NCBI GenBank assembly: GCA_905207625.1
Contig: CAJLLT010000006.1
Location: 1 to 64,000 of the forward strand
Origin: an uncultured Eubacteriales bacterium
GTDB taxonomy: Bacteria; Bacillota; Clostridia; Oscillospirales; UBA644
DNA length: 64,000 bases
Reading direction: 5' to 3'
Part shown: one piece after another, positions 42,509 to 51,849 of the stretch
How the letters are laid out: each line of letters starts with the position of its first letter
Numbering within the stretch: position 1 is the first letter of the stretch
Position numbers and translations under genes: made by a program
The notes under the pieces: generated by a model
Databases searched by the model: none
What the model saw: only the letters and a program-made list of their open reading frames with translations
What the model was told of the DNA's origin: nothing

Positions 42509-43186
42509 ACGGCTCTTTATACTTTGGCGGACCTTCATCTTGCCTTCGCTCCCGGAGTGGATAAGCCAATGGATATTTTCGGCTCAAACTGGGAGGGGCA
42601 CATAGAAAAAATCCGCCGCAACTGGTGTCTGAACGAAGACGACACCATCGTCCTCGGGGGAGACCTGAGCTGGGCTATGACTTTTCAGCAGTTACGCTAC
42701 GACCTCGAGTTCGTCCATTCCCTGCCGGGAAGGAAGATACTGCTCAAGGGAAACCACGACTACTGGTGGACCACTATGAAAAAAATGAGAGAGCTGACCG
42801 AAGCCTTTCCTTCAATCTCATTTCTTCACAACAACAGCTACTGTGTTGACGGCATTGCCGTCTGCGGAACAAGGGGATGGATAACGGAACCCGGTCAACC
42901 GGAGGATGAAAAAGTCCTCGCAAGGGAATGCGGCCGCCTCAGGGCATCCCTTGATTCGGCAAAAGAAGGCGAAAAAGTCGTTTTTCTTCACTATCCCCCG
43001 GTTTTTGCCGATACGGTATGCGAAAGTATAATGAATATTCTCCGGGAATACGGAATTAAAAGATGCTATTACGGACATCTGCACGGGCCGAGCCATAAAC
43101 TGGCTGTCAACGGAGAAAGGGACGGTGTCGTTTTTTGTCTGACGGCGGGGGATTTTACCGATTTTAATCCCGTTCGGGTCTCATAA
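42509..43186 (+). CDS. Metallophosphoesterase with apparent ACG start
   Basis: A calcineurin-like phosphoesterase of about 225 residues. The motifs are LADLHLAF (Asp-x-His), LGGDLSWAM, LLKGNHDYWW, FLHYPPVF and YGHLHGPSH. The family usually starts M-A-L-Y-x-x-ADLHL. Here the codon before Ala-Leu-Tyr is ACG (42509-42511), 9 bp after AAAGGAG, and no in-frame ATG, GTG or TTG lies between that site and the conserved start. ATG 42502 is out of frame, and the next in-frame candidate is a TTG at 42524. So the start codon is either the rare ACG, a mutated ATG, or a sequence error. The substrate is unknown. Confidence 0.85.
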   Translation, partial: TALYTLADLHLAFAPGVDKPMDIFGSNWEGHIEKIRRNWCLNEDDTIVLGGDLSWAMTFQQLRYDLEFVHSLPGRKILLKGNHDYWWTTMKKMRELTEAFPSISFLHNNSYCVDGIAVCGTRGWITEPGQPEDEKVLARECGRLRASLDSAKEGEKVVFLHYPPVFADTVCESIMNILREYGIKRCYYGHLHGPSHKLAVNGERDGVVFCLTAGDFTDFNPVRVS

Positions 43187-43249
43187 TTGACATAAAGACG
43201 ATTTTTCTCTGAAATTACAGTGTTTTCTATGGAAAAAAAACCTAAAATA

Positions 43250-43258
43250 TGCTATAAT
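43250..43258 (+). promoter_or_regulatory. Extended -10 promoter of tig
   Basis: TGC-TATAAT (43250-43258) is an extended -10 element with a weak -35 TGGAAA 17 bp upstream (43230-43235). It is 47 bp before the trigger factor start. Confidence 0.7.
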
Positions 43259-43304
43259 GCGTTACAATGTAAAACTATTTGATAAATATCAGGAGTGTAC
43301 CCAC

Positions 43305-44786
43305 ATGAAGTTGGAAAACATCAGCAACGAAAAAAATACAGCTGTTCTGGAGATCTCCGTCTCGGCGGAAGAATTTGAAGCGGCTGTAGAAGAATCCTAC
43401 AAAAAGAACATCCGCAAAATGTCCGTTCCCGGTTTCCGTAAGGGAAAAGCTCCCCGCAAAATGGTGGAGAAAATGTACGGCAAGGAAGTTTTCTGGGATG
43501 ATGCCATCAACAACGTTTACCCCACCGCTTATGAAGCCGCTGTCAAGGAATCCGGAATAAAACCCGTTGACAGAGCCGACGTTGAACTGCTCGGAGTGGA
43601 CGAAAACGGCGTTAAATTCAAGGTCACCGTTACCGTAAAACCCGAGGTTACCGTTGATAACTACAAAGGCGTAAAAGTAGAAAAGAAGACCGTATCCGTT
43701 ACCGATGAGGATATAGAGAAGGAGCTTGAAAGCTACAGAAAGCGTCAGGCAAGAATGATCGATATCGACGACCGCGCCGCAGAAAAGGGCGACGACGTGG
43801 TATTTGATTTCGACGGATATGTTGACGGCAAGGCCTTCGACGGAGGCAAAGCGGAGAAATACACCCTCAGACTCGGCTCCGGTCAGTTCATCCCCGGTTT
43901 CGAAGATCAGATCGTAGGCAAGAAGATCGGCGAGGACTTCTCCGTATTCGTAAAATTCCCCGAGGATTACCACGCAGAGGATCTCAAGGGCAAAGATGCG
44001 GAATTCAAATGCAAGATCCATGAGATAAAGAAGGAAGAGCTTCCCGAAATCGATGATGAGTTTGCCAAAGACGTAAGCGAATTTGACACTCTTGCGGAGT
44101 TCAAAGCCGATCTTGCGAAAAAGATGGAACAGCGCAAACAGGACGCCGCAGAGGCGGAAATGACCGGCAAGCTTTTTGAAGCGATCGCAGACCTGTGCAA
44201 AGCCGATATTCCCGATTGCATGTACGAAAACGAAATAGATATGCAGATGAAGAACTTTGCATACAGAATGCAGATGCAGGGAATCGACATCGCCCAGTAC
44301 ATGAAGATCACCGGTCAGGATGAAAAATCCATGCGCGAAATGTTCCGCGATAACGCGGTGAAGGAAGTCAAGATCCGTCTGGCTCTTGAAAAGATCGCGG
44401 AAAACGAGGGAATCATTGTTGATCAGGCTGAGATCGATGAAGAGTACAACAAGATTGCCGCCGAAAGAGGTATCAAGGACATTGAAAACCTCAAGAACGA
44501 TTACATCACCGAGGGCATTACCGAAGATATCATTCAGCGTAAGGCCTTTGAGATAGTAAAGACAAACGCCGAAGTGACCCTGGTAGAGGAAAATGCCGAA
44601 GCAAAGAAAAAGCCTGCGGCTAAGAAGACCACCGCAAAGAAAACCGCGGCTAAGAAATCCGAAACCAAGGAAGACGGCGAGGTAAAGGCAGAGGAAGAAG
44701 CGAAACCCGCAGCTAAAAAACCTGCCGCAAAGAAAACTGCGACCAAAAAGACCGCGGCTAAGGAAAATTCTGAGAAATCGGAATAA
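43305..44786 (+). CDS. tig: Trigger factor with Lys/Ala-rich C-terminal tail
   Basis: A 493-residue ribosome-bound chaperone and prolyl isomerase. The ribosome-binding domain has the signature VPGFRKGKAPRKMVEKMYG; the PPIase domain (about residues 155-240) includes GDDVVFDFDGYVDGKAFDGG and FIPGFEDQIVGKKIGE; the helical C-terminal domain follows. The last 65 or so residues are an added low-complexity tail of PAAKK/TAAKK repeats broken by an acidic stretch, like histone H1 tails. I chose ATG 43305 with CAGGAG upstream; the frame opens earlier at 43257, inside the promoter. It heads the tig-clpP-clpX-lon-engB run. Confidence 0.96.
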   Translation: MKLENISNEKNTAVLEISVSAEEFEAAVEESYKKNIRKMSVPGFRKGKAPRKMVEKMYGKEVFWDDAINNVYPTAYEAAVKESGIKPVDRADVELLGVDENGVKFKVTVTVKPEVTVDNYKGVKVEKKTVSVTDEDIEKELESYRKRQARMIDIDDRAAEKGDDVVFDFDGYVDGKAFDGGKAEKYTLRLGSGQFIPGFEDQIVGKKIGEDFSVFVKFPEDYHAEDLKGKDAEFKCKIHEIKKEELPEIDDEFAKDVSEFDTLAEFKADLAKKMEQRKQDAAEAEMTGKLFEAIADLCKADIPDCMYENEIDMQMKNFAYRMQMQGIDIAQYMKITGQDEKSMREMFRDNAVKEVKIRLALEKIAENEGIIVDQAEIDEEYNKIAAERGIKDIENLKNDYITEGITEDIIQRKAFEIVKTNAEVTLVEENAEAKKKPAAKKTTAKKTAAKKSETKEDGEVKAEEEAKPAAKKPAAKKTATKKTAAKENSEKSE

Positions 44787-44817
44787 AACCGGATTTTTCC
44801 GAGTAGAATAAAAACGA

Positions 44818-44863
44818 TTGACCTCCTCCGCACTCCGTTTCGGTAAACCGCGGCGGAGGTCAA
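44818..44863. other. Hairpin between tig and clpP
   Basis: TTGACCTCC (44818-44826) pairs with GGAGGTCAA (44855-44863) around a GC-rich inner part that can fold further. No T-run follows. The ends resemble halves of the CtsR heptad (GGTCAAA) but in inverted, widely spaced form, so it is not a normal CtsR site. It may be a processing or attenuation hairpin. Confidence 0.5.
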
Positions 44864-44893
44864 AGCGACAAAAAACAGAAAGAAGGTTTAACT

Positions 44894-45475
44894 ATGAGTT
44901 TAGTCCCCATGGTAGTAGAGCAGACCAACAGAGGTGAAAGATCCTACGACATCTATTCCAGACTGCTCAACGACCGGATCATTTTTCTGGCAGACGAAGT
45001 AAACGATGTTACGGCAAATCTCGTTGTGGCACAGCTTCTTTATCTTGAAGCCGTTGACCCCGAAAAAGATATAAGCCTTTATATCAACAGCCCCGGAGGC
45101 TCTGTAACCGCCGGCATGGCTATATATGACACGATGCAGTTTATCAAATGCGATGTTTCCACCATCTGCATCGGACTTGCGGCAAGTATGGGTGCGTTTC
45201 TGCTGACTGCGGGAGCAAAGGGCAAGCGTATGGCCCTTCCCAACAGTGAAATAATGATTCACCAGCCTCTCGGAGGATTCCAGGGTCAGGCATCCGATAT
45301 GAAGATCCATACCGACTGGATGCTGCGCACCAAGGCAAACCTTAACAAGATCCTGGCGGAAAGAACCGGTCAGCCCCTGGAGGTTATCGAAAGAGACACC
45401 GACAGAGACAACTTCATGAACGCGGCTCAGGCCCTTGAATACGGTCTGATAGACAAAGTTATAACCAGCAGATAA
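44894..45475 (+). CDS. clpP: ATP-dependent Clp protease proteolytic subunit
   Basis: A 193-residue serine protease that forms the double-heptamer chamber used by ClpX. The catalytic Ser is in [11 protein letters not shown] (about residue 98), His in [12 protein letters not shown] (about 123) and Asp in [10 protein letters not shown] (about 172). The N-terminal [20 protein letters not shown] and length are normal. It starts with a GAAGG site 110 bp after tig and is followed by clpX after 16 bp. Confidence 0.97.
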   Translation: MSLVPMVVEQTNRGERSYDIYSRLLNDRIIFLADEVNDVTANLVVAQLLYLEAVDPEKDISLYINSPGGSVTAGMAIYDTMQFIKCDVSTICIGLAASMGAFLLTAGAKGKRMALPNSEIMIHQPLGGFQGQASDMKIHTDWMLRTKANLNKILAERTGQPLEVIERDTDRDNFMNAAQALEYGLIDKVITSR

Positions 45476-45491
45476 GTGAACGGAGCTTTAA

Positions 45492-46793
45492 ATGGCTGAT
45501 AACAACGATAAAAAACCGGCACTGCACCAGTGCTCCTTCTGCGGAAGGACAGAAGCCGCCGGAGAGCGGATACTTTTGTCCGGTGCGATTCCCGGAGTTT
45601 ATATATGCAGCGACTGTGTTGATGCCTGTGAGGAGTACCTGAAGTCTTTTCATCAGCAGCAACAGGCGCTTGAAACGGCGGATATCAGAAAAAATATGAA
45701 AACTCCCGCCGAAATCAAAGCTGTTCTTGACGAGTATGTCATCGGACAGGACAATGCGAAAATTGCCCTTTCCGTTGCGGTTTATAACCACTATAAGCGG
45801 ATCCTTGATGAGGACAGCGGAAATGACGGCGTGGAGCTTTCAAAAAGCAATGTCCTGCTCCTCGGCCCCTCCGGTTCGGGTAAGACATTGCTTGCGCAGG
45901 TACTCGCCAAAGTTCTCGGCGTTCCATTTGCTATCGCCGACGCAACGACCCTGACCGAAGCGGGATATGTGGGCGAAGACGTGGAAAATATCCTTCTCCG
46001 GCTTATACAGGCGGCGGATTTCGATGTTCAGGCCGCCGAAAAAGGAATCATCTACATCGATGAAATAGATAAGATCGCCCGCAAGTCGGAAAATCCCTCA
46101 ATAACAAGAGACGTTTCGGGAGAAGGGGTTCAGCAGGCTCTGCTGAAAATACTTGAGGGCACGGTTGCGAATGTTCCCCCGAACGGAGGAAGAAAGCACC
46201 CGAATCAGGAATTTATCCAGATTAACACCAGGAATATCCTCTTTATCTGTGCCGGAGCTTTTTCCGGACTGGATAATGTGATAAAAAAACGTACCGCAGG
46301 TTCCGCAATAGGCTTCGGGGCACAGCTGAAGCCCAAAAAGGAACTTTCCGAAAGCTTTTATCTGAATCAGTGCCAGGCGCACGACCTGGTAAAATTCGGA
46401 CTTATACCGGAACTTGTGGGAAGAATTCCAGTTATTGTCACGGTGGACACCCTTGACAGAGAAAGCCTTGTACGGATTCTCACGGAACCGAAAAACGCCC
46501 TTATAAAGCAGTATCAGCATCTTCTTGCCCTGGACGGAGTGAAACTTGTTTTCAGACCCGAAGCGGTGGAAGCGATCGCAGATAAGGCGATCCAGACAGG
46601 AACGGGCGCGAGAGGGCTCAGATCCATCGTTGAGGGATTCATGACCAGGGTGATGTTTGATATTCCCTCAGATAAGACGATATCTTCGGTAACGGTGACG
46701 GCAAAATGTGTCAACGGAGAGGGAAGCCCGCTGATAAGAAGAAAGAAAAAAACTTCCGCGCAGGAAGAAAACAAAACTGTAAGCAACAAATAA
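45492..46793 (+). CDS. clpX: ATP-dependent Clp protease ATP-binding subunit ClpX
   Basis: A 433-residue AAA+ unfoldase that feeds substrates to ClpP. The N-terminal zinc-binding domain shows CSFCGR and CSDCVDAC (residues 14-42). Walker A is GPSGSGKT near residue 126, Walker [12 protein letters not shown], the pore loop GYVGEDV, and the ClpP-docking IGF loop is in [21 protein letters not shown] is sensor 2. The C-terminal Lys/Ser-rich tail is slightly long. It lies between clpP and lon. Confidence 0.97.
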   Translation: MADNNDKKPALHQCSFCGRTEAAGERILLSGAIPGVYICSDCVDACEEYLKSFHQQQQALETADIRKNMKTPAEIKAVLDEYVIGQDNAKIALSVAVYNHYKRILDEDSGNDGVELSKSNVLLLGPSGSGKTLLAQVLAKVLGVPFAIADATTLTEAGYVGEDVENILLRLIQAADFDVQAAEKGIIYIDEIDKIARKSENPSITRDVSGEGVQQALLKILEGTVANVPPNGGRKHPNQEFIQINTRNILFICAGAFSGLDNVIKKRTAGSAIGFGAQLKPKKELSESFYLNQCQAHDLVKFGLIPELVGRIPVIVTVDTLDRESLVRILTEPKNALIKQYQHLLALDGVKLVFRPEAVEAIADKAIQTGTGARGLRSIVEGFMTRVMFDIPSDKTISSVTVTAKCVNGEGSPLIRRKKKTSAQEENKTVSNK

Positions 46794-46809
46794 ACACAAG
46801 GAAAAACCA

Positions 46810-49206
46810 ATGACGAAACAAAAAGATTTTAAACGGAATTTCGGCGAAGACGCCGCGGTTCTTCCGGTCATTGTGCTCAAGGGCATAGTGGCTTTTCCCG
46901 GTGCATACGTTCACCTCGAACTACCCGAGAAAAAATCGGTAAAAGCCGCAACCAAAGCCGCAAAAGAGGACAAATTTGTTTTTCTGGTCGCCCAGAAAAA
47001 CCTTACCGATGAAGACAAAATAACGGAATCGGATCTTTACACCGTAGGAACGATAGCTTATGTAAAACAGGTAACCTGTGCCCCCGGCGAAGTGACCCGG
47101 GCGGCATTTGAAACAGTCTGCAGGGGAACCGTATGCGGAGAAGTCATCAAAACGGATCATTTTGATGCCGTTACCGTGCAACCGGTTGAAGACGGAGACT
47201 TTCCGCCGGAAAAGAGCCTTGACGGACTTGCGCTTGTGGACCTGGCTCAGAAAAGCTTTTCCGAAATGGCAGACAATTTTGAGCGTATGCCCGAGGAGAC
47301 CCGCATCGCGGTCAGCCTGATCTCCGACGGAAATGAGCTGGTGGATTACATAGCCCAGAATATCCCTTTCCGGGTGGAGGACAAGCAGGAATTGCTTGAG
47401 ATCTTCCCTCTTCACGAAAGGCTGATGCGCCTGATCTCTCTCATGAGGGAACAGACCGAGATACTCTCTGCGGAAAAGAGGATCAGCGCGGAGGTAAACT
47501 CCCGTCTCCGCAAAAATCAGAAGGACTTTTATCTTCGCGAACAGCTTCGTGCAATTCAGGAAGAACTCGGGGAAGCGGCCGAAGTACCCTTCGATGACGA
47601 AGATGAGCTTTATAACGATAAGATAGCTTCATGCGGCGCACCGGAAAAGGTCAAGGAAAAGCTTTTCAAAGACGTTTCCAGACTGATGAAGATGCCTTAC
47701 GGTTCTCAGGATGCCTCTGTTCTGAGGGCATATCTTGACACCTGTCTTGATATTCCCTGGGGTATTTATACCGAAGACACCCTGGATCTGGAAAAAGCTG
47801 CAAAAGTGCTGAACGACGAGCATTACGGCCTCGAAAAGGTAAAGGAACGCATTCTTGAGATCCTTGCCGTAAGGAAACTGCGGGCTGATAACGGCGTTCC
47901 GGACGAAGATGTAAACAAAGCCCAGATACTCTGCCTTGCGGGCCCTCCGGGAACAGGAAAAACCTCTATAGCAATGTCCGTAGCCAACGCTATGAACCGT
48001 AAATTCGTCCGGGTCTCCCTGGGCGGTGTGCACGATGAAGCGGAAATCAGAGGACACCGGCGCACCTATATAGGCTCAATGCCGGGAAAAATAATTTCCT
48101 CTATAATCGATGCCGAAGTCTGCAACCCGGTCGTGCTTCTTGACGAAGTGGACAAACTGTCCCAGGATTACAAGGGAGACCCCGCATCCGCTCTTCTGGA
48201 GGTTCTTGACCCGGAACAGAATAAAAGCTTCCGGGACAATTTTATCGATGTTCCCTTTGACCTGAGCAAAGTTCTGTTTATAACCACGGCAAACAATCCG
48301 GACACTATCCCTGCTCCGTTGCTGAACAGGATGGACCTCATCGAGCTTACAAGCTACACCCCTGAGGAAAAATTCCATATTGCAAAGAATTTTCTTGTAC
48401 CCAAGCAGATAAAAGCCAACGGTCTCGACCAAAAGAAGATTAAGTTCCGCGACGATGCCCTCAGGGAAATGATAGACCATTATACCATGGAAGCGGGAGT
48501 CCGCGGTCTTGAGAGAACTGTTGCCTCTGTCTGCCGTAAAGTGGCGAAAAAATGGCTTTCCGTGCCGGACGGAGAACGCAAGGCTATCAATGTCAAAGCC
48601 TCTGACATTGAGGGATACATCGGCCCTCGGAAATGCAGAAGAACAGTCCTGATGGACAAGCCCACGGTAGGAACGGTCAACGGCCTGGCTTATACCACCG
48701 CCGGAGGAGAAATGATGTCCATTGAGGTCAGGGCGATGGAAGGCACGGGAAAGATAGAGCTTACCGGATCGCTAGGAAATGTGATGAAGGAAAGCGCGAA
48801 GATCGCCGTCAGTTACATACGTACAAAGGTGAACGATTACGGTATAGATCACCTGTTCTACAAGAAAAAGGATATTCACATCCACGCACCCGAGGGAGCG
48901 ATACCAAAAGACGGACCCTCTGCGGGAATAACGATGACAACGGCGCTTATCAGTGAACTTACGGGAAAACCGGTACGCAATGATGTGGCAATGACCGGGG
49001 AATTCACCCTCAGCGGAAAAGTTCTTCCCATCGGCGGACTGAAAGAAAAAACAATGGCGGCTTTCAAAGCCGGGATAAAGACCGTGATAATTCCGGAAAG
49101 CAATATGCCGGATCTATACGACGTGGCGCAGGTAGTGAAAGACAACGTGACCTTTGTGGGCGCAAAAACCATTGAAGATGTCCTCGCCGTAGCACTGGCG
49201 CAGTAA
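46810..49206 (+). CDS. lon: ATP-dependent protease Lon
   Basis: A 798-residue cytoplasmic quality-control protease. The N-terminal LON domain starts LPVIVLKGIVAFPGAYVHLEL; a coiled-coil region follows (about residues 200-260); Walker A is GPPGTGKT near residue 379 and Walker B PVVLLDEVDK; the proteolytic domain has the catalytic Ser in PKDGPSAG near residue 703 and Lys in SGKVLPIGGLKEK near 747. Length is normal. It follows clpX by 16 bp and precedes engB by 8 bp. Confidence 0.97.
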   Translation: MTKQKDFKRNFGEDAAVLPVIVLKGIVAFPGAYVHLELPEKKSVKAATKAAKEDKFVFLVAQKNLTDEDKITESDLYTVGTIAYVKQVTCAPGEVTRAAFETVCRGTVCGEVIKTDHFDAVTVQPVEDGDFPPEKSLDGLALVDLAQKSFSEMADNFERMPEETRIAVSLISDGNELVDYIAQNIPFRVEDKQELLEIFPLHERLMRLISLMREQTEILSAEKRISAEVNSRLRKNQKDFYLREQLRAIQEELGEAAEVPFDDEDELYNDKIASCGAPEKVKEKLFKDVSRLMKMPYGSQDASVLRAYLDTCLDIPWGIYTEDTLDLEKAAKVLNDEHYGLEKVKERILEILAVRKLRADNGVPDEDVNKAQILCLAGPPGTGKTSIAMSVANAMNRKFVRVSLGGVHDEAEIRGHRRTYIGSMPGKIISSIIDAEVCNPVVLLDEVDKLSQDYKGDPASALLEVLDPEQNKSFRDNFIDVPFDLSKVLFITTANNPDTIPAPLLNRMDLIELTSYTPEEKFHIAKNFLVPKQIKANGLDQKKIKFRDDALREMIDHYTMEAGVRGLERTVASVCRKVAKKWLSVPDGERKAINVKASDIEGYIGPRKCRRTVLMDKPTVGTVNGLAYTTAGGEMMSIEVRAMEGTGKIELTGSLGNVMKESAKIAVSYIRTKVNDYGIDHLFYKKKDIHIHAPEGAIPKDGPSAGITMTTALISELTGKPVRNDVAMTGEFTLSGKVLPIGGLKEKTMAAFKAGIKTVIIPESNMPDLYDVAQVVKDNVTFVGAKTIEDVLAVALAQ

Positions 49207-49214
49207 GGAGCCCT

Positions 49215-49823
49215 ATGACCCCGAACTATAATAACGTAGAGTTTCTCTCAAGCATTTTTGACACCCGCAACCTGACCCTGCGGACGCTCCCCGAGATAAT
49301 TTTCGTAGGCAAGAGCAATGTGGGAAAAAGTTCAGCGATAAACAAGCTCCTGAACCGTAAAAAAATGGCGAGGGTGAGTTCCATGCCCGGAAAGACTCAG
49401 GCTATCAATTACTTTGAGATCGACGGATCCATATATTTCGTGGATCTGCCCGGATACGGCTTCGCCCAGAGATCAAAAGGTCAGCAGGCGGGATGGGGGA
49501 AACTGACGGACAGCTATTTCAAGATGCAAAGAGATAAACGTCTTATAGTTTTCCTTGTGGACATACGCCACGATCCGACGAAGGATGATATGCAGATGTT
49601 CCGTTACCTTATGTCTCAGAATACCCCTTTCTGCGTCGTGGCAACAAAGTCGGACAAACTTTCAGCCAAACAGGTTACGGAAAGGATTTCTGCATTATCC
49701 GGGATATTCGGAGTGGACGCAATCGCCTTTTCCTCCGAGACTGGAGCCGGAGTCGACCCCTTAAGACAGATAATCGAGGACGTTACCGGAACCGAAGGGG
49801 AATACTTCCGCCCCATAGAGTAG
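49215..49823 (+). CDS. engB: Ribosome biogenesis GTP-binding protein EngB/YsxC
   Basis: A 202-residue GTPase needed for 50S assembly. Motifs are G1 VGKSNVGKSSAINKL, G2-like PGKTQAINYF, G3 DLPGYGFA, G4 TKSDKL, and FSSETGAG for G5. Lon followed by engB is also the Bacillus order (lonA-ysxC). The start at 49215 has TAAGGAG 6 bp upstream, 8 bp after the lon stop. A terminator follows. Confidence 0.96.
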   Translation: MTPNYNNVEFLSSIFDTRNLTLRTLPEIIFVGKSNVGKSSAINKLLNRKKMARVSSMPGKTQAINYFEIDGSIYFVDLPGYGFAQRSKGQQAGWGKLTDSYFKMQRDKRLIVFLVDIRHDPTKDDMQMFRYLMSQNTPFCVVATKSDKLSAKQVTERISALSGIFGVDAIAFSSETGAGVDPLRQIIEDVTGTEGEYFRPIE

Positions 49824-49885
49824 TGAGCGTTATTTAAAAAACATAAATATATCAAAAAACTACCCCGGCAGTATCATGGGGCAGT

Positions 49886-49936
49886 CAGAAAACAACCGGC
49901 ATGACCGATCAGGGTCATGCCGGTGTTTTCTGTTAT
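49886..49936. terminator. Strong hairpin terminator after engB
   Basis: ACCGGCATGACC (49895-49906) pairs with GGTCATGCCGGT (49913-49924), extended by CAGAAAAC/GTTTTCTG arms around a bulged A. It can act on both strands, between engB and the convergent membrane-protein gene. Confidence 0.88.
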
Positions 49937-49982
49937 ATGAAAACGGTTTAACGATATATAAAAAGAGACTTTTGCACGAAAA

Positions 49983-50507
49983 TCAGTGAAACAAGCCGGC
50001 ATTCCGCGTCCGTATTCTTCTTGTCAAAAAAGCAGTACTCTGCTCATGCCTGAAAAGGCGGATCACGGAAATATTACTTCGCATTCTTATAGGAAAGAAT
50101 AATATGACTCGGCGCAATACCGCTGCTGCAAGGATCAGCAGTACCGATCTGCTCATAATCCCGCTGAAAAGAAAAATAACCGAAGGAATGACGGAAAGCG
50201 CCACAGCCCTGAAAATACTGCTTTTTCTGAAACAAATAATCCAGATCAGGCAGTAAAGCATCACCAATACGGTATTCACAATAAGATATACGGAAAAAAC
50301 TCGGTCAGACCACCAGCCGAACCATGTTCCGGGAATATTGATCACCATAAAGCCAAAACAGCCGAATCTCCCTATTTGTTCCGCGATCTCGATCCCTTTA
50401 TTGTTCCACTTGTTCTCGAAACCGTTTCTGTTCTTTATTGCAAATACTATATTCGGTATCATTATTACAGCAATAATGATCAGTCCGAAAACATTCAGCC
50501 AATCCAT
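49983..50507 (-). pseudogene. Small membrane protein with a probable C-terminal frameshift
   Basis: The open frame encodes 174 residues. The first 135 or so are a good four-helix membrane protein (WLNVFGLIIIAVIMIPNIVFAI, GRFGCFGFMVINIPGTWFGWWS, RSVLLILAAAVL). After AAAVL, near 50108-50118, the frame turns into an Arg-rich tail, while the +2 frame continues as PSHIILSYKNAK and stops at 50074. That short ending suits a membrane protein much better, so one or two bases seem to be lost here. Function is unknown. It may be a sequencing error or a slightly altered, possibly still working protein. Confidence 0.6.
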
Positions 50508-50657
50508 GCCGATCCTCCGACAAATCCGGATTTATAAGCCCGTGGGAAAGTGACACACAACGGCGAAGAGTTTCAGCCGGCGATCCGATCACGGCAGACA
50601 ATTCGCAATGTGCCTTGACCGTAAGCCTCATCGGAACTTCCCGGAAATTTCAGTATC

Positions 50658-50686
50658 AGTATAGCAGGATTCACTGTATCTGTCAA
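50658..50686 (-). promoter_or_regulatory. Promoter upstream of the membrane protein gene
   Basis: On the minus strand TTGACA (50686-50681), 17-bp spacer and TATACT (50663-50658). The leader to ATG 50507 is about 145 nt. Confidence 0.78.
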
Positions 50687-50737
50687 TAGTTCCGTAACCG
50701 GATAAATTAAAAAAATACAAAAAAACGAAACCGGAGT

Positions 50738-50773
50738 CCGCCGGAAAATTTCTCCGGCGGCTGTCATTTTTTC
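50738..50773 (+). terminator. Terminator-like hairpin before the lipoprotein gene
   Basis: CCGCCGGA (50738-50745) pairs with TCCGGCGG (50753-50760), followed by CTGTCATTTTTT on the plus strand. No plus-strand gene lies directly upstream, so it could be a leader attenuator or a remnant. Confidence 0.6.
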
Positions 50774-50882
50774 GTTGACAAAGCAATGTTTTCCGAGGAG
50801 AATAGTCACGGCTGATATGGAGAAATTAAAGATATAACGACACAATGTCGTAAAATGCAAAAAATTGAGGAAGGAATGAAAA

Positions 50883-51791
50883 ATGAAAAAACTATTATCG
50901 CTTATACCCGCGCTGGCGGTATGTCTGCTCGTCGCCGCGCTTATATACGGATGCACCCAGCAGCCTGAAAAGCCCTCCGATGTCCCTTCGGAGACCCCAA
51001 CGGACGGAACGGAAAACACCTCGACGGTGGAGGGAACCGTCAGCACCACGACCACCGGTCCCAACGGATTGGCGAACTTCATGATATACTCCGACGGGAA
51101 GGAGAAGTATCTGTTCAATGTCGCCTCGTCCTTCGATCTGGTACCTTCACTGGGAGACTCTGTTTCGGTCACCGTTAAAGGAACCGTAACCGAAACCGCT
51201 CCCGCCCAGGCAACGGCACAGAAACTCACTGTTCTCAATCAGTTTTCCGCTTCACCCCTTGATGCAGAAGTTTACCGGATCGAAAACATTGACGTTACCG
51301 GGGTTCGTCAGGCACTGAATACGGACCGGTGGATATTCACCCTTATAAAATCCTATGACGATTTCCGGGCATATCTGGACAATAATGCGCTGAATGAAAG
51401 TGTTATGCAGAAGCTCGGCAACACTCAGATAGACACTCTCACCGAGAGCTTTTTTACAGCGAAAAATCTCGGTATTTTTATTATAAATAACGGAAATTCC
51501 GCAGATACCGCCGCAGAAGGAACATACCTTCAGCAGGGAACTATGTACCTGAAGATCAAAAACAGAACCACCGATGCGACTCTTAACAATATGACCTACA
51601 CCGCATATCTGGTAGCGTTCGATAAAACCACGGAGATTGCCGACGGAATAGTGCTTACGGAGAATATACTTGCGGACAATCTCGGGGATCTTGACATCAA
51701 AACCGATGACAACGCCACCGGAGACACCCCACGGCCCACCGAGCCTGTTACCGAAAATTCACAACAGAGGGATTCCGGCACAGCAGACTGA
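50883..51791 (+). CDS. Lipoprotein, function unknown
   Basis: A 302-residue secreted lipoprotein. The signal peptide (KKLLSLIPALAVCLLVAAL) ends in a lipobox ALIYGC, so Cys at about residue 24 is lipidated and the protein is anchored on the outer face of the membrane. A Pro/Thr/Ser/Glu linker follows (residues 25-50), then a beta-rich domain with an OB-like pattern (about 48-120) and a second domain (about 125-260) ending in another acidic Thr/Pro tail. I do not recognise the family. The start has AGGAAGG upstream, and the gene stands alone between terminators. Confidence 0.85.
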   Translation: MKKLLSLIPALAVCLLVAALIYGCTQQPEKPSDVPSETPTDGTENTSTVEGTVSTTTTGPNGLANFMIYSDGKEKYLFNVASSFDLVPSLGDSVSVTVKGTVTETAPAQATAQKLTVLNQFSASPLDAEVYRIENIDVTGVRQALNTDRWIFTLIKSYDDFRAYLDNNALNESVMQKLGNTQIDTLTESFFTAKNLGIFIINNGNSADTAAEGTYLQQGTMYLKIKNRTTDATLNNMTYTAYLVAFDKTTEIADGIVLTENILADNLGDLDIKTDDNATGDTPRPTEPVTENSQQRDSGTAD

Positions 51792-51805
51792 CGCAACAAC
51801 AAAAT

Positions 51806-51849
51806 AATACCCGAAAAAGGACGTATTATCCTGTTTCGGGTATTTTTTC
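51806..51849. terminator. Bidirectional terminator between lipoprotein and thrS
   Basis: AATACCCGAAA (51806-51816) pairs with TTTCGGGTATT (51834-51844), followed by TTTTT. It ends the lipoprotein transcript and overlaps the 3' end of the convergent thrS gene. Confidence 0.88.

Larger units (their letters stand above)
50508..50882. other. 375-bp divergent intergenic region
   Basis: It separates the leftward membrane-protein gene from the rightward lipoprotein gene. It holds a consensus promoter on the minus strand (50658-50686), a terminator-like hairpin (50738-50772), and no supported gene. A minus-strand frame at 50631-50398 begins in the leader but overlaps the membrane gene and has no family resemblance. 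A weak TTGACA at 50775 could belong to the lipoprotein promoter. Confidence 0.6.

Noticed and set aside
44818..44863. CtsR operator before clpP
   Set aside because: CtsR sites are tandem direct heptads; here the arms are inverted and about 30 bp apart.
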